Positions 13,401-23,711 of a stretch of DNA of 64,000 bases are shown here, piece by piece (within the stretch, counting starts at the first letter, position 1; each line of letters starts with the position of its first letter). The position numbers and the translations under genes are program-made. The DNA lies in assembly GCF_027942865.1 (NCBI RefSeq), contig NC_134524.1, positions 3,231,036 through 3,295,035 on the forward strand, read 5' to 3'. Source of the DNA: Odontesthes bonariensis. Its lineage: Eukaryota; Chordata; Actinopteri; Atheriniformes; Atherinopsidae. The notes under the pieces were generated by a model that had not been told where the DNA came from, made no database searches, and was given only the letters and a program-made list of their open reading frames with translations.

Positions 13401-16352
13401 TTTGACAGTTTTTGTCTGTTTTTCTGACTGTTCTTGTCTGTTTTTATGAGTTTTTGTCTGTTTTTCTGACAGTTCTTGTCTGTTTTTATGAGTTTTTTTC
13501 TGTTTTTCTGACTGTTCTTGTCTGTTTTTATGAGTTTTTGTCTGTTTTTCTGACAGTTCTTGTCTGTTTTTATGAGTTTTTTTCTGTTTTTTTGACAGTT
13601 TTTGTCTGTTTTTGTCTGTTTTTATGAGTTTTTTTCTGTTTTTTTGACAGTTTTTGTCTGTTTTTCTGACAGTTCTTGTCTGTTTTTATGAGTTTTTTTC
13701 TGTTTTTTTGACAGTTTTTGTCTGTTTTTCTGACAGTTCTTGTCTGTTTTTATGAGTTTTTTTCTGTTTTTTTTGACAGTTTTTGTCTGTTCTTGTCTGT
13801 TTTTATGAGTTTTTGTCTGTTTTTATGAGTTTTTGTCTGTTTTTCTGACAGTTTTTGTCTGTTTCTGACAGTTTAGTGTTCAGTTCTTAACGGCTCTCAG
13901 GAGTCTTAAACTTCCTGGACTGTTTCCTGAAACAGGTCATGTGACACAGGTAAACTCACCCTTCTCCCCCGAAGGCCGCATCCTTCTGCCTCCCCCTCCG
14001 TCTTCTCTCCCGCCGTCTCTCCCGGCTGCTCGGCCTCCACGCCGGGTCCTTGGCGTCGCTGTCCAGGTGGCGGCTCTTGTACTTCCTCTTGCCGCCCGGC
14101 TTCTCCCCGTGGTGGGCGCGCTCACCTGGGGAGAGCGTGGGTGTCGGGGGGGTCCGTGGCGACGGCGGCTGCGGGGAGGAGCAGAGGGGGGAGGAGGACG
14201 AGGAGCGGGAGGGCGAGGAGGCCGAGGACGTGAGGGGGGAGATCTGGGCGCAGCGGAACTCCCAGCCGGAGTGCAGCGGGCTGGGCGGCAGCGAGGAGCC
14301 GGAGTCGGCGCTGAAGGGCGGCGGCGTGGGGGAGCGGCGGCGCATCATGGCGGGGTAAATGGAGCGGTTGGGGTTGCACAGCGTGCCGCTCTTCCTCAGC
14401 TGCTCGCCGCTCCCGTCCCGTCCTCTCTTCCTCCGCCTCTCTCTCGCCGCTTCGTCGCTGAGCTGCTTCCCGTCTCCGTCCCGCCGCTCGGACGGCGCCG
14501 CACCCAGCGAGCACACCGAGTTCACGCTCCGCCCCGAGCTTCCCGACCACGAGCGCGCACGTGGAGGCCACGCCATGGCCTCGCTGTTACTGTGCTCCTG
14601 CTCCAAGCTGCAGACGCCTGATGTGGAAGGGGGGATTGTGGGTAGGTAAGGGGAAGGGGCAGCGGGGGGAAGGGGAGGAGCCTTCTCGGGTGACTCCGCC
14701 TCCTCCTTCTTCTTCTTCTTCTCCTCTTCCTCGGAGTCGGAGGACAGCTGCACCAGCTCGGGGGTCCGCTCTGCGATGGGCTTCTTGTACCCGACGATCA
14801 GACACTCGTCCTCCACGTCCTTTCCTCGCCGCTCTGCTCCGTCCTCAGCGGCGGGCTGCTGGGGGGCGGGGCTGAACGCCGGCGCCAGTGAACACGAGGG
14901 CTCGGCGGTGGAGTAGGAGGGGCCTGGAGTCTCATCGTCCCAGCCCGACTGGCTGAGGCAGCTGTCTGTTTGGATGATGTCATCGTCGGCGCCCGCCCTC
15001 CCCGACAGCCGCTCCTCCGACCTTCCTCGCCGCTCCTCGTCCTCGCCCTCAGAGATGGCGATGACGGAGCTGCCGTCGGAGGAGCTGCTCAGCTCGTCCA
15101 GATCCAGCGCGGCCGCCAGCGGCTCGTACGCCGCCTGCAGGTCGTAGCCGTCCAGGCTGAGCGGCGAGCGGGCGAAGCTGACCAGCTCGTGCAGGAAGTG
15201 CTCGGTGCGGGCCAATAGGAACGGCCGCAGCTCTTCTTCTATGGTGGGCGTTTCCTCCAGGCCGTGGCGGGCCAGTCGCGCCATGATGATGCGCTGAACT
15301 ATGTCCACCAGCGAGCCGTGAGCGCCGTACAGCACCGTCAGCTCCCGCCGCAGCCAGGGGCGGAGCCTGTTTAAGTGGGCGGGGTTCCGCCTGAAACTGT
15401 CGGCTGTGATGTCACGCTGTTGCCCCTGGTTACCGTTCACGCCGGCCACGCCGCGGACCCGTATGGCGCAGCGGTAGAGGGAGCGGCGGAACGCCACCGT
15501 CTCCCTCTCCCTCAGCCGCCGCAGCGTCCCGCCCTCCCGCTGCAGCCGCTGCCTCGCCGCCCCCCCGAGGCCCGTCAGCCCCTCGAATATCACGCCGCGC
15601 TCCACTGAGTCCACGCCGCCACGCAGCCTCTGCTCCTCAAGCACCTCCCCCTCCTCGCTGTCCTCGCCAACGATGTCAGAAACGGCGGGATGGCGAGGAA
15701 GAGGAGGGAGAGGAAGAGGAGGGGAGTCCAGGTACCACTCCCACACCCCCGCCCTCTCCTCCGCCCCCCGGCCCCGCCCTCCCCTCTCCCTCCGCCGCCT
15801 CCTGGTGGCGCTCTCCCCGCCGTCCGCCACTCGGTGCCGCCTCAGCATCAGCCTCATGTGGTGGTCGCTCCTCGCCGCCGACGCCATGGCGGCCACCATG
15901 GCCACGGTGGCGGCCACGCTGCTGTTGGCGGGCGGCGGGCGCAGCGTGTACTCCTTGAAGTCGTCCTCGGCGCGGACGGAGTGCAGGATGGAGGCGAAGG
16001 GCTGCTTGCACAGCGGGCACTCGGCCTTGTTGTGCGACCACTCCTGGATGCAGGGGAAGCAGAAGCGGTGCAGGCAGCGGTCCAGGTACGCCAGGTTGTT
16101 GAAGCGGTCCAGGCAGATCGGGCACTTGGAGTCCGGCGACGCCTCCTCCGCCGCCACCACCGCCCGGGCGGAGGCCGAAGAGCTGGGTGGCGGCGAGGAG
16201 GCGGCGGCGGCGGCTGCGTTCTTGTTGCTCTTTTTCCTCCGGCTGCTGCTCCGGGTGCTCTCACGACTTCTCTCTGCGTCTCCGCCTCCTGAAGCACCTG
16301 CTGCCGTGTTGTCACGGCGACGCACACGCAGCTTCATCCGTGTGGGCGCCAT
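2318..16352 (-). CDS. topors: Topors, RING-type E3 ubiquitin/SUMO ligase
   Basis: I join three coding exons: 16352-13960, 8833-8702 and 4454-2318, phases 2 and 2, 1553 codons plus stop. The start Met (16352) lies three bases after an acceptor with a long pyrimidine tract, so an upstream exon is expected, as in mammalian TOPORS. Family-specific signatures appear in order: a C3HC4 RING from about residue 77 (CPICLDRF ... CPLCKQPF), HSVRAEDDFKEY just after it, DECLIVGYKKP with AERTPELVQLSSDSEEEE, SPSVEIIYEG before a basic KRRRRRHRR tract, and SPVIITLDSDS, which looks like a SUMO-interaction motif. Known role: nuclear E3 for ubiquitin and SUMO acting on p53 and topoisomerase I, also centrosomal/ciliary. 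Human TOPORS has about 1045 residues; the excess here is low-complexity sequence. The C-terminal half, in one large exon in mammals as far as I recall, is split here by two repeat-filled introns. Confidence 0.93.
2942..3482. repeat. 27-bp coding minisatellite in topors
   Basis: Twenty units of exactly 27 bp (nine codons) with no frame-breaking indel. Unit variants at codons 6 (Gly/Asp) and 9 (Val/Ala), plus two NHLPHDAHV units, form repeated blocks, indicating unequal exchange or slippage of multi-unit segments. Confidence 0.92.
4490..8290. repeat. Large minisatellite filling topors intron 2
   Basis: About 3.8 kb of 15-21-bp units built on GGGGACTATCATGGG plus (A/C)ACATC or AACAACA segments. 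They are arranged in blocks with local homogenisation: GGGCACATC-rich at 4550-6000, AACAACAGG-rich at 6150-7700, AACATCGGGG-rich at 7740-8250. It starts within ~35 bases of the exon-3 acceptor. Several plus-strand frames are open only because the unit lacks stops. The remaining intron, 8291-8701, is unique A/T-rich sequence with no feature that I recognise. Confidence 0.95.
8702..8833 (-). CDS. topors: topors small middle exon
   Basis: This exon has 132 bases between a CTGCAG acceptor and an AG|GTACAG donor. It joins in frame to both neighbours. It codes SRADRSPSVEIIYEG followed by a Lys/Arg/His-rich tract, matching the corresponding segment of mammalian TOPORS as I recall it. Confidence 0.88.
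8884..10168. repeat. 12-bp minisatellite in topors intron 1
   Basis: About 105 units of a 12-bp repeat, GACTGACGTTCT and its GACGATCT / GACGATCC / GATGTTCT variants. It ends ~50 bases before the exon-2 acceptor. The unit length is a multiple of three, which gives false (SERQ)n, (TDVL)n and (SVRT)n proteins. Confidence 0.95.
10175..10834. mobile_element. hAT-like non-autonomous inverted-repeat element
   Basis: About 660 bp with terminal inverted repeats of roughly 28 bases: CCACACGTAGCCGGGTAT on the left, its complement ATACCCGGCTACGTGTGG on the right. Outer ends resemble TAGGGCCATG. Internal inverted motifs such as AAACGGAGTTTT recur. No coding capacity is apparent. Flanking 8-bp target duplication is not convincing, so the superfamily is inferred from the ends only. 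Confidence 0.7.
10848..11135 (-). other. Unidentified 95-codon open frame in topors intron 1
   Basis: A minus-strand frame of 95 codons beginning MVTEEGVEAESRVEILKRAE and ending CFRQLCPDVFREKF lies in the only unique part of this intron (10835-11240). Composition is protein-like rather than repeat-like, but I recognise no family. It could be an exonised or retroelement-derived fragment. I do not claim that it is translated. Confidence 0.2.
11250..13875. repeat. T-rich minisatellite in topors intron 1
   Basis: About 2.6 kb of imperfect units based on TTTTTGTCTGTTT, CTGACAG and TATGAGTTTT, arranged in larger repeated blocks of ~250-400 bases (for example 11720-12100 resembles 12260-12640). It stops ~80 bases from the donor of the main topors exon. 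On the transcribed strand it is A-rich with recurring CTGTCAGAAA. Confidence 0.92.
13960..16352 (-). CDS. topors: topors main coding exon (RING and SIM-rich region)
   Basis: This exon has 2393 bases, from Met to a GG|GTGAGT donor. It codes the Ser/Ala-rich N terminus, the RING (first Cys near residue 77), the conserved helical region with its PWLRREL core, several acidic SUMO-interaction-like patches (SSVIAISEGEDEE, LIVGYKK, ELVQLSSDSEEEE) and a Ser/Arg/Lys-rich stretch. GC content is very high, which produces several shadow reading frames on the plus strand. Confidence 0.95.
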
Positions 16353-16504
16353 CACCTGAGCGGGCAAAAAAAAAAAAAAAAAATTAGGGTTTTTATCCAC
16401 ATTTATGTAGAAGCAACTCAACTAATCCCGACTTGTTTATATTCTGCGCTACATTCTGTAGATGTTATGATCATAAATGTGACCAAACTTAAAGGGCCAG
16501 AGGC

Positions 16505-16617
16505 TAGGGTGACCATACGTCCGTATTTCCCGGGACACGTCCGTATTTCACTTCCTGTCCCGGGCGTCCCGTGAAATACGGACATGTCCCGGGAAATACG
16601 GACGTATGGTCACCCTA
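16505..16617. mobile_element. Palindromic hAT-type MITE with 8-bp target duplication
   Basis: A 113-bp near-perfect palindrome beginning TAGGGTGACCATACGTCC and ending with its complement, built on CGTATTTCCCGGGACA arms. It is flanked on both sides by CCAGAGGC, a perfect 8-bp target-site duplication typical of hAT transposition. It lies upstream of the topors main exon. Confidence 0.9.
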
Positions 16618-17000
16618 CCAGAGGCACCTTTAACCAGGTAATTTCACACTTTTAGCCTCCTCCAGTTACCCAACACGAGCTGCACCTGCCGGGAAAGGAG
16701 AGCTTTAGATTCCCTGATGCTCCATTTAAGCCACATCTGCTGCAGCAGCGCATCAAATCTGTTTAGTTTAACCTTTGCTCCTCAGATTCTTGGTTTCCTA
16801 ATGAGATTCCAGTTTATTAGCTGCTGGACTAGCAGGACTCGCTGTATCCAAACTAGCATGATACCCCCTCAGCTAGCATGTAGCTGGCCGGTAAGAACAA
16901 CTGTTGTCGGCCTTTAAAACACATTTCATCAACAGTCCAAATGAACAACAAACGCTCTCAAACATTCGCTTTAATGTGGCCGAAACAAAACACTTTAAGG

Positions 17001-17258
17001 CTTCTGCCTCTTTGGGAGGCTGATAGCATGCTAACGCCGTTAGCTTCTGCCTCTTTGGGAGGCTGATAGCATGCTAACGCCGTTAGCTTCTGCCTCTTTG
17101 GGAGGCTGATAGCATGCTAACGCCGTTAGCTTCTGCCTCTTTGGGAGGCTGATAGCATGCTAACGCCGTTAGCTTCTGCCTCTTTGGGAGGCTGATATCA
17201 TGCTAACGCCGTTAGCTTCTGCCTCTTTGGGAGGCTGATAGCATGCTAACGCCGTTAG
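17001..17258. repeat. Six-copy 43-bp array beside the topors promoter
   Basis: Six exact 43-bp units (17001, 17044, 17087, 17130, 17173, 17216); the only difference I saw is GATATC for GATAGC in unit 5. Each unit carries the palindromes AGCATGCT and GCTAACGCCGTTAGC. Confidence 0.97.
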
Positions 17259-17643
17259 CTTCTCGGACCTGAGCGGAGGAATCCCCGGGTCGCTCCGGGA
17301 CCTCCTCATCCGGGTTTTTCCTTCTTCTCCGGGAAGAATTCCGCACCGTGAGCGGCATTCACCGTCGGTGGAGGCGACGCTCTCCCGAGCAACGCCGCCC
17401 TGACTTGCTTAGAGTCCGGCTGCCGGTAAAAACTCAGACATTAGTCTTCCGAACCGAAGCAGTTCTCAGCTGGAGTGTAACACAGGCCGCGGTGCATGAC
17501 GGGAAACGGAACAGAGCTCTTTTTTTTCTTCCTATTTCACTCAAAGATCCTCAAAACAGAGATGACTCACTCACCGTCATGAAACTGCATTGGGGCCCAT
17601 TTTCAGATATTTTCTTTCCAAATCGTGATTCTAATCTGTTTAA

Positions 17644-17787
17644 TACGGAAGAGTAATAGGGCCAGGCATAAGAAAAAATATTTTTATTTTGCCTGTCGAG
17701 AATAAAGTCGAAATGACATGTGGACTTTTTTCTCGACAGGCAAAATATTACTATTTTTTATTATGCCTGGCCTAATACTCTTCCGTA
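17644..17787. mobile_element. Foldback MITE
   Basis: A 144-bp element whose ends TACGGAAGAGTAATAGGG and CCTAATACTCTTCCGTA are inverted repeats, continued inward by AGGCATAA and GCCTGTCGAGA arms. It has no coding capacity and no clear target duplication. Confidence 0.75.
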
Positions 17788-18054
17788 GTTTCACACGTCT
17801 TTTCACGAATCTATCTAACTGGTAAACTAAATCTCTATAAATTCTAATTCTAATTGTGCCCAGTTTTGTTTAGTTTGAATCAAATTCATTAACTGTTCTC
17901 CTGTCAATAACTGTCATTATTAAATCTTTATTTATTTATTTTGCATCTTGATTTAACGGTTAAACACCATACTTTTACTCCAAAATCACAATCATAAACA
18001 TGAAATAAACCTAACGCTTTTTAGAAAAATGTATTTTATTATCATTGTTTAGGT

Positions 18055-18200
18055 ACTATTTTATTATTATTATTTTTTTAACCTTTATTTTACCAGGAAA
18101 ATAGACCCGTTGAGATTAAAAGTCTCTTTTACAAGGGCGTCCAGGCCAAGTGGCAGCACAAGTTACAAAATTAAAATTTCCATTGCATTAAAATAACAAA
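18055..18200 (-). mobile_element. 3' tail of a non-LTR retrotransposon
   Basis: Read on the minus strand, it shows the common fish tail: GGCCTGGACGCCCTTGTAAA, then GAGACTTTTAATCTCAA, then CCTGGTAAAATAAAGGTT and a terminal (AAT)n tract. Only the tail remains. I do not assign the clade. Confidence 0.5.
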
Positions 18201-18819
18201 TAAAATAAAACAATAACAAATCAATTAAAACAATTACAGACAAGGGACTCGGTCTCAAGTGTTCTCATCCTGGAATTAAAATCGCTCACTATGATTCGCA
18301 TCATTGTTTATTTTATTTTGTTGTAGAAAATAATATTGCGTTTTATTTGCCTTATTTTCTGGTATAATTTACACCAATATTGGTAAGTAATTCTGTTGTC
18401 GAAGCCAAGATTAGTTGCACGATTTATTATCAAAGAATTGAATTTGAAAGAAAATGTTGAGTGAGACCTCTTTTTAACTCAGTTTGTTACCATCTCCACA
18501 TCGCCCCCTAACGGTCCGGCGGGGAAACAACCAGCCGCTGTGCACAGCCCAGTCAGGCTGAAACGTCTGTAAACGGTTAAAAACTATAATATAATAACAA
18601 GCAGAGGAAATATCTGACGGAAAAGCTTTTTAAATTAAACATAAAATACGGAAATGTATGCTGCGGTTGTAACACCGCGGCACAAGATGGCGCTGCTGCA
18701 CCTTAAACTCCAAACCTCCGAAGAAGAAGAAACAGGAAGTAGAACGGACTGAGACGTAAACAAACCAAACGGACGCGGGGTTTGAGATTCAGCGGGTAAA
18801 TTCAGGGTTTGATAAGAAC

Positions 18820-19776
18820 ATGGAGGCAGTGAGCAGACGGACCCTGGACAGGATTTACTCTGCGGTAAAAATGCTTTTATTTAAACTCTATTCTCAGTAA
18901 AGTTTCACGTTAGCTCGCGGCTAACGGTTAGCATCCAGATCAGTTGGTCTGCTGGAGGAGATGAGGGCAGAACGGAAGCCTCCACAGACGTGTAACCGCA
19001 GAGTTAAATAACTTCGGGATGTTTGGCTAATGTGAGATGCTGATGATGTCATATTTTAGGTTTTATAACAGGAGAGAAAGACGCCGAAGTTCTGAACTCT
19101 AACAGAAAACAATGTTTCAGCTCAGTCACATGAGCTCAAATGAAGTTTGAGACTCCAAAAACTGAGATTTTACAGCTTTATTCACAGCTTTGATTAACTT
19201 CTGTCCATGTTGTCTGCTGAGAGTTCACCTGAGTTACCTGCTGACGCTGTGTGTGACATCATCAGCTGAGCTGTTGCTAAGCTACAGAAACAACAGCCCG
19301 ACCCACTGATGGAGACCTCTGAAGGTTTCTACCACACCTTCCTCTCTGCTACGCTTCAACTTTCTACATTTTATTTATATTTATATTTTAGTTATCCATC
19401 TGTAATGATATCATTTGGAACAGTTAATATAATTTGCCTTCAGGAATTATTGAGCTGAATTAAACTTAAAATCAGTCCCGGAACAAACAGGAAGTCAATG
19501 AATCAACCTGAACGGAGGGTTAAAACTGCACAGATCAGGACTCATATCGGATCAGATCGGATCAGATCAGATCGGATCACTTTAATTGATCAGTGACGCT
19601 GACAGAAGGAAACATGAATGTCACATGTTGGGCTCAGTCTATTTCCTGACTCTCTCTCTGTTCTGCAGCTCTTGCTGGGGGTGGTGGTTCTGTCCTGGTC
19701 CTACGTGATCTACGCCAGCAGGATCGCAGCCCATTGGCTGCTGGAGAGGAGGACCGCCCTCCTGCAGCAGGACTGA
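18820..19776 (+). CDS. smim27: Smim27, small single-pass membrane protein
   Basis: Two coding exons, 18820-18864 and 19669-19776, joined in phase 0 through GCG|GTAAAA and TTCTGCAG|CTC, code a 50-residue protein. Residues 3-14 read AVSRRTLDRIYS, matching the conserved N terminus of human SMIM27 (about 55 residues, also called TOPORS-AS1), followed by a hydrophobic segment LLLGVVVLSWSYVIYAS (about residues 16-32) and a basic tail ending LLQQD. The head-to-head placement with topors is the same as in mammals. Function is unknown; the sequence shows only a likely single transmembrane helix with no cleavable signal. The exons are too short to be found by ORF length, so the call rests on splicing plus similarity. 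Confidence 0.9.
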
Positions 19777-20152
19777 CGGCCCAGCCACCCGGTGCCGGTG
19801 CAGGTTCTGCTGAGGGTTCTGCTGAAGAGGAGAGTCCAGCAGGGGGCGCCGTCGCACCAGTTTTTCCTCTGAAAGTCTTCTTCTCTTTGAGCTTCTGGGC
19901 CATAAACAAACACATTGAAAGGTTTTTAAGATCTCAAACAACAATAGAATCAGCCTCGATGATCCAGAACTGATCCAGAACCCAGAACTGATCCAGAACT
20001 GATCCAGAACTGATCCAGAACTGATCCAGAACTGACCCAGAATCAGAACCGAGCTTCATAAACAGACTCAGTGGACCAAATCAGTGGAAGTAGTTTATCA
20101 CAACATGTTTCTGACCTTTTAGAAGCCAAACAAGTTCTGTGATGACTCTGCC

Positions 20153-20204
<52 letters not shown>

Positions 20205-20640
20205 CTGCCATGATGATGATGATGATGATGATGATGAATCGGAGGTGTGACGCTGCTGCTCTGATGGAGGATCTGACGCCTTTTTATTCATCTGAACTTC
20301 AGCCTGTTAGTGTTTTCTCTCTGAAACTTTGTAGAATTAATCGATAAATCGTGTTTTTACCTTCTTCACGTGTGAAAGACTTTATTTGTGTGTTCGGCCT
20401 CAGTTTCAGCTTCTTGTGGACATTAAATACGACGTTGTGTGTGTTGGAGGTTCTCCTGTTTTTAAGGTTCTTTGGGTTCCACAGCCTCTGTATTACCTTC
20501 TGTTGACGCTGCCTTTGGGTTGTTTCCCTCCGAACTCCAACCGTTAATCGGGACAGGTTCAGCTCTCCTTTCCAAGCTTGAATTTAAATTAATTAACATG
20601 AAATCTGCTTCGAATCAGAGGAACGAGACAATAAAGTTCC
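19777..20640 (+). other. smim27: smim27 3' UTR with short repeats
   Basis: Downstream of the stop are an 11-bp CTGATCCAGAA repeat (19975-20040), an interrupted (ATG)n tract (20153-20236) and an AATAAA at 20630-20635 that is the best polyadenylation signal. Open frames here (poly-Met, poly-Ser) are products of the trinucleotide repeat. Confidence 0.55.
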
Positions 20641-20738
20641 AGCTTTTTCTGCAGGTTGATGTTAAATAGAAACACGTTTCAGCTAATTATGCAGCTCCTG
20701 TGATGTATTCGGTAACTAAAAGCTCTGACACACGTGCA

Positions 20739-21050
20739 CACACACACACACACACAGTGTTACAGGCGGCGTGTTTGATCCGAGTCCTCAGATGTTCTCA
20801 ACAAGTGATTCAGGAGACAATGAGGGTCAGAAAGAGAGAGAGTGAATACTCATTTAATTAAAAACCCTTCAAACACACACACTAGCACACGTGCACGTGC
20901 ACACACACACGCACACACACGCACAGGTTGTGTCTGCATCTGTAATTAAAATCCAGCCTCCTGCTCTTCGGTCACATGACCTCCTGAATCTATCCTGAAG
21001 ATGAATAAACTTTGTTGTATTTTACATATATATATATATATATATATATT
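20739..21050. repeat. (CA)n and (TA)n microsatellites
   Basis: Short CA tracts lie at about 20739-20756 and 20873-20925, and an AT tract lies at about 21027-21049. There is no gene evidence between them. Confidence 0.85.
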
Positions 21051-21094
21051 ATTTATTTAATGTCTTAACAAATAGTTAAAAACCTAAAAATCAA

Positions 21095-21735
21095 CAACGT
21101 TATCACTTGTTTGGAGACTACATTGCTGGAAAATGTTTTATTAGATTTCTTATAACACCCAAAATTAGGAACAAACATACTTCGTTACCACAGCCATGTT
21201 GGAGAAGCTGTGGAGATGTAAATGTGAACCACTCACATGTGTTCGGTCCTAAAATCACAAAATTCTGTGAAGATGTTCATTTGGTTATGTGCAGAATTTT
21301 GGGTTATGTTGTATCCAAGTCTTGTACATTATTATAACTTGGTGTTATTACGGAAAATGTTGTGTTGAAAGATGATAGATACATACTGAAAATGATGTTA
21401 GTAACCTGTAAAAAGGCAATTACAAGAAAATGGTGCAAGACAGACCCACCATCCCAGGAAGATTGGTTGAAAGTTATGGAGGAAATACATATTATGGAAC
21501 ATCTGACTTACAAAATACGGACTCAAGAAGATCAATACTGAAGTGGGAGAAATGGACTGAAGACATAAAAATGACAGGACAAGGACAATCACATTGACAT
21601 CTAAAATTGATCAAACTGTAGAAACATGGTGATCCAACATGTTCTTTTTCACTTTTTTGTTTTTTATTTGTTCCCCCCCCCCCCTTCCCCTTGCATAATG
21701 TTCTAAAGAAAAACAATAAAAAGAAAGTATAAAAA
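21095..21735 (+). mobile_element. 5'-truncated L1-type LINE, decayed
   Basis: Broken plus-strand frames resemble the C-terminal end of L1 ORF2: a Cys/His motif region (SLPQPCWRSCGDVNVNHSHVF, then KFCEDVH), then ITRKWCKTDPPSQEDWLKVM and EEIHIMEHLTYKIRTQED. It ends in an A-rich AATAAAAAG tail. Stops and frame changes show that it is dead. Confidence 0.8.
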
Positions 21736-22240
21736 AAAAACATAAAAATCCTTCTTCCTGCTTAAATAAACATATTTTCAGTCACATCTGCTGATTTCTG
21801 CTGATTTTTGGGCTGGATGAGAAAAGTTTCGGCTCAAAGGGAATCTGATAGATCTGATGTTCTCTCTTCCTCAGATGTTTTAACACTGACATAAAACTGG
21901 ATTTTAAAATAAAATAAAATCAGGATTTTATGCCACAGTCGCAGACTTAATGGCTGATTTTCAGTCCCAGTTTGTGGGAAAGGAAACAGAAAAAGCTTTC
22001 AGCGGGTTAATGAACTCTTTTGGGGATCCGGTCCCCGGCTGTTTTATCCAGGTGTGTTAGTTCGGCTCCAGAAGCTGGATTTGGGGTTTTGTTGGCACTA
22101 ACACGATGATTATTTTCTCCTGCTGTGGTCTGAATGTGGTCGGTGACTCTCGGGGAAACGAGGGGACGTTAAGTATATGCAGAGGAAGCGTGGCGCTGAC
22201 AGCCGGCTGCCGGCTGCCTGCAGCAGCTGCGCCCGGAGCT

Positions 22241-22387
22241 GCAGGAACAAAGCCGCCGCGTGCGGCCGCTCTGTGAAAGCCGTCAGCACGCAGGAACAAA
22301 GCCGCCGCGTGCGGCCGCTGTGTGAAACCCGTCAGCACGCAGAAACAAAGCCGCCGCGTGCGGCCGCTGTGTGAAAGCCGTCAGCAC
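22241..22387. repeat. Three-copy 49-bp CpG-rich repeat
   Basis: Three 49-bp units start at 22241, 22290 and 22339, each with GCCGCCGCGTGCGGCCGC (a NotI site). The surrounding 22160-22400 is locally CpG-rich, but no promoter or exon could be assigned. Confidence 0.9.
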
Positions 22388-22689
22388 GCGGCGCCCGGAG
22401 CTGCAGGAACAAACAGCTTTGGAGTGAGACACGGTGTTTTCAGAGGGAGGAAATAGAATGAAAAAGGTTCAACTCCAGATGTGCGAGGGGAAACTTCAGA
22501 TGATTTAACCTTCATTGGTCAGGTTTCAGTAAAGCTTCAGTTAAAACTTCTCTGGCTTCATATGATCGTGTGGACAGTCAGATTCTGAGCGACTCCAGAG
22601 TTTTTTTATTAAAAAACTAACTTAGAAAAATGAGAATAACTCAGCTGCTGCATTACTGACTTTCTGTTCATCTGCAGCTCATTCTGGAT

Positions 22690-22790
22690 CTTCCTCCTCC
22701 TCCTCCTCCTCCTCCTCCTCTCTTCCTCTCATCCTCTCTTCCTCTCCTCCTCTCCTCCTCCCCTCCTCTCCCTCAGATCTTCCTCTCCTT
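22690..22790. repeat. (CTC)n / pyrimidine-rich tract
   Basis: About 100 bases of CTC and TCTTCC repeats. The flanking 22800-23710 is unique sequence in which I see no gene, RNA or repeat. Confidence 0.8.
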
Positions 22791-23711
22791 CCCATCTAAC
22801 TGCTCTCATGTCGGCCATCTTGGCTGCTAACAGCAAACCAAAGCTCTTCCTCTCCGTCTCCTCGAGTCGTCCATCTGCTCAGAGCTGTGAGAGCAGAGCT
22901 GTGGTCACTGTTATTAATCTGAACTTATAGAGAAGTAATTCCCCTCGTTTGGTAAGAAATGGGGACGAGTAGTTTGGAGCTGCAGTAATTTAATGAACTT
23001 CAAACAACAGAAGAATTTAATCATCAGTTTTTACCTTTCTTTCATCACAAACATGTCACGAAATACACAAAATCCACATTTACATCATCAGTAATGACAT
23101 AAAACTCACTTAAATGAGCTTAAAACAGGAAGTACTTTCTCTAAATATTGATTATAGAACTGCTGCTATTTTACATTCACTGTTACAAACACGTTAAACT
23201 ACGTATCTTTGACACCGGGACAGCAGACTGAAGTGAAGGCGTTTAAACACTTAAAACACGTTTAGATGATCTAAAGGATCCTGAGCTGCTGCCAGTTGGG
23301 TCAGATATCTGATAATCCTTCAGGATCTCACTCCTCTGGTGGATTTAAGCTCGTTTCTCATGTGCCTCAGCTGTCCGGTACGGTTCAGCTTTCATCTGAA
23401 GTGACGTCCAAACCAGCAGCTTATCATGATATTTTACTTCAGATTCTCACTCGTTTAAGACCAGATTAGCTCCGTTATCACAAATTAGAGGCTTTTGTGC
23501 AGTTTATGACGCTTAATCAGTTACGATTCAAAGGAGGAACTTTGTGAACCCCCAAACCTGCTGACAGGTTTAGATATTGTAGAATTACACCTTTTTATCT
23601 CAGACTAACAGTAAAACTGACTTTATCTCACAGTGAAAAACGAGTCAACAGCTCCTAAAACATTCGACATCCTACAGATCGCACTATGTTAAACGTCTAC
23701 AGAGAGACCTT

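Larger units (their letters stand above)
17259..18819. promoter_or_regulatory. Shared topors / smim27 promoter region
   Basis: A head-to-head gene pair separated by about 2.5 kb between coding starts. Sequence at 17259-17500 is CpG-rich and is the likely topors first exon and promoter; I could not fix its donor. Near smim27, AAGATGGCG at 18684-18692 fits a YY1-type core-promoter site and ACAGGAAGT at 18732-18740 fits an ETS site. These are inferences from motif shape. The region also holds a foldback element (17644-17787) and a retrotransposon tail (~18055-18200). Confidence 0.6.

Noticed and set aside
13941-16359. Long plus-strand frames opposite the topors RING exon
   Set aside because: They are GC-rich shadows. 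The minus strand carries the RING and TOPORS-specific motifs.
17001-17258. CRISPR-like regular direct repeats
   Set aside because: Units are contiguous with no spacers, and the genome is vertebrate. The same applies to 55911-56476 and 22241-22387.
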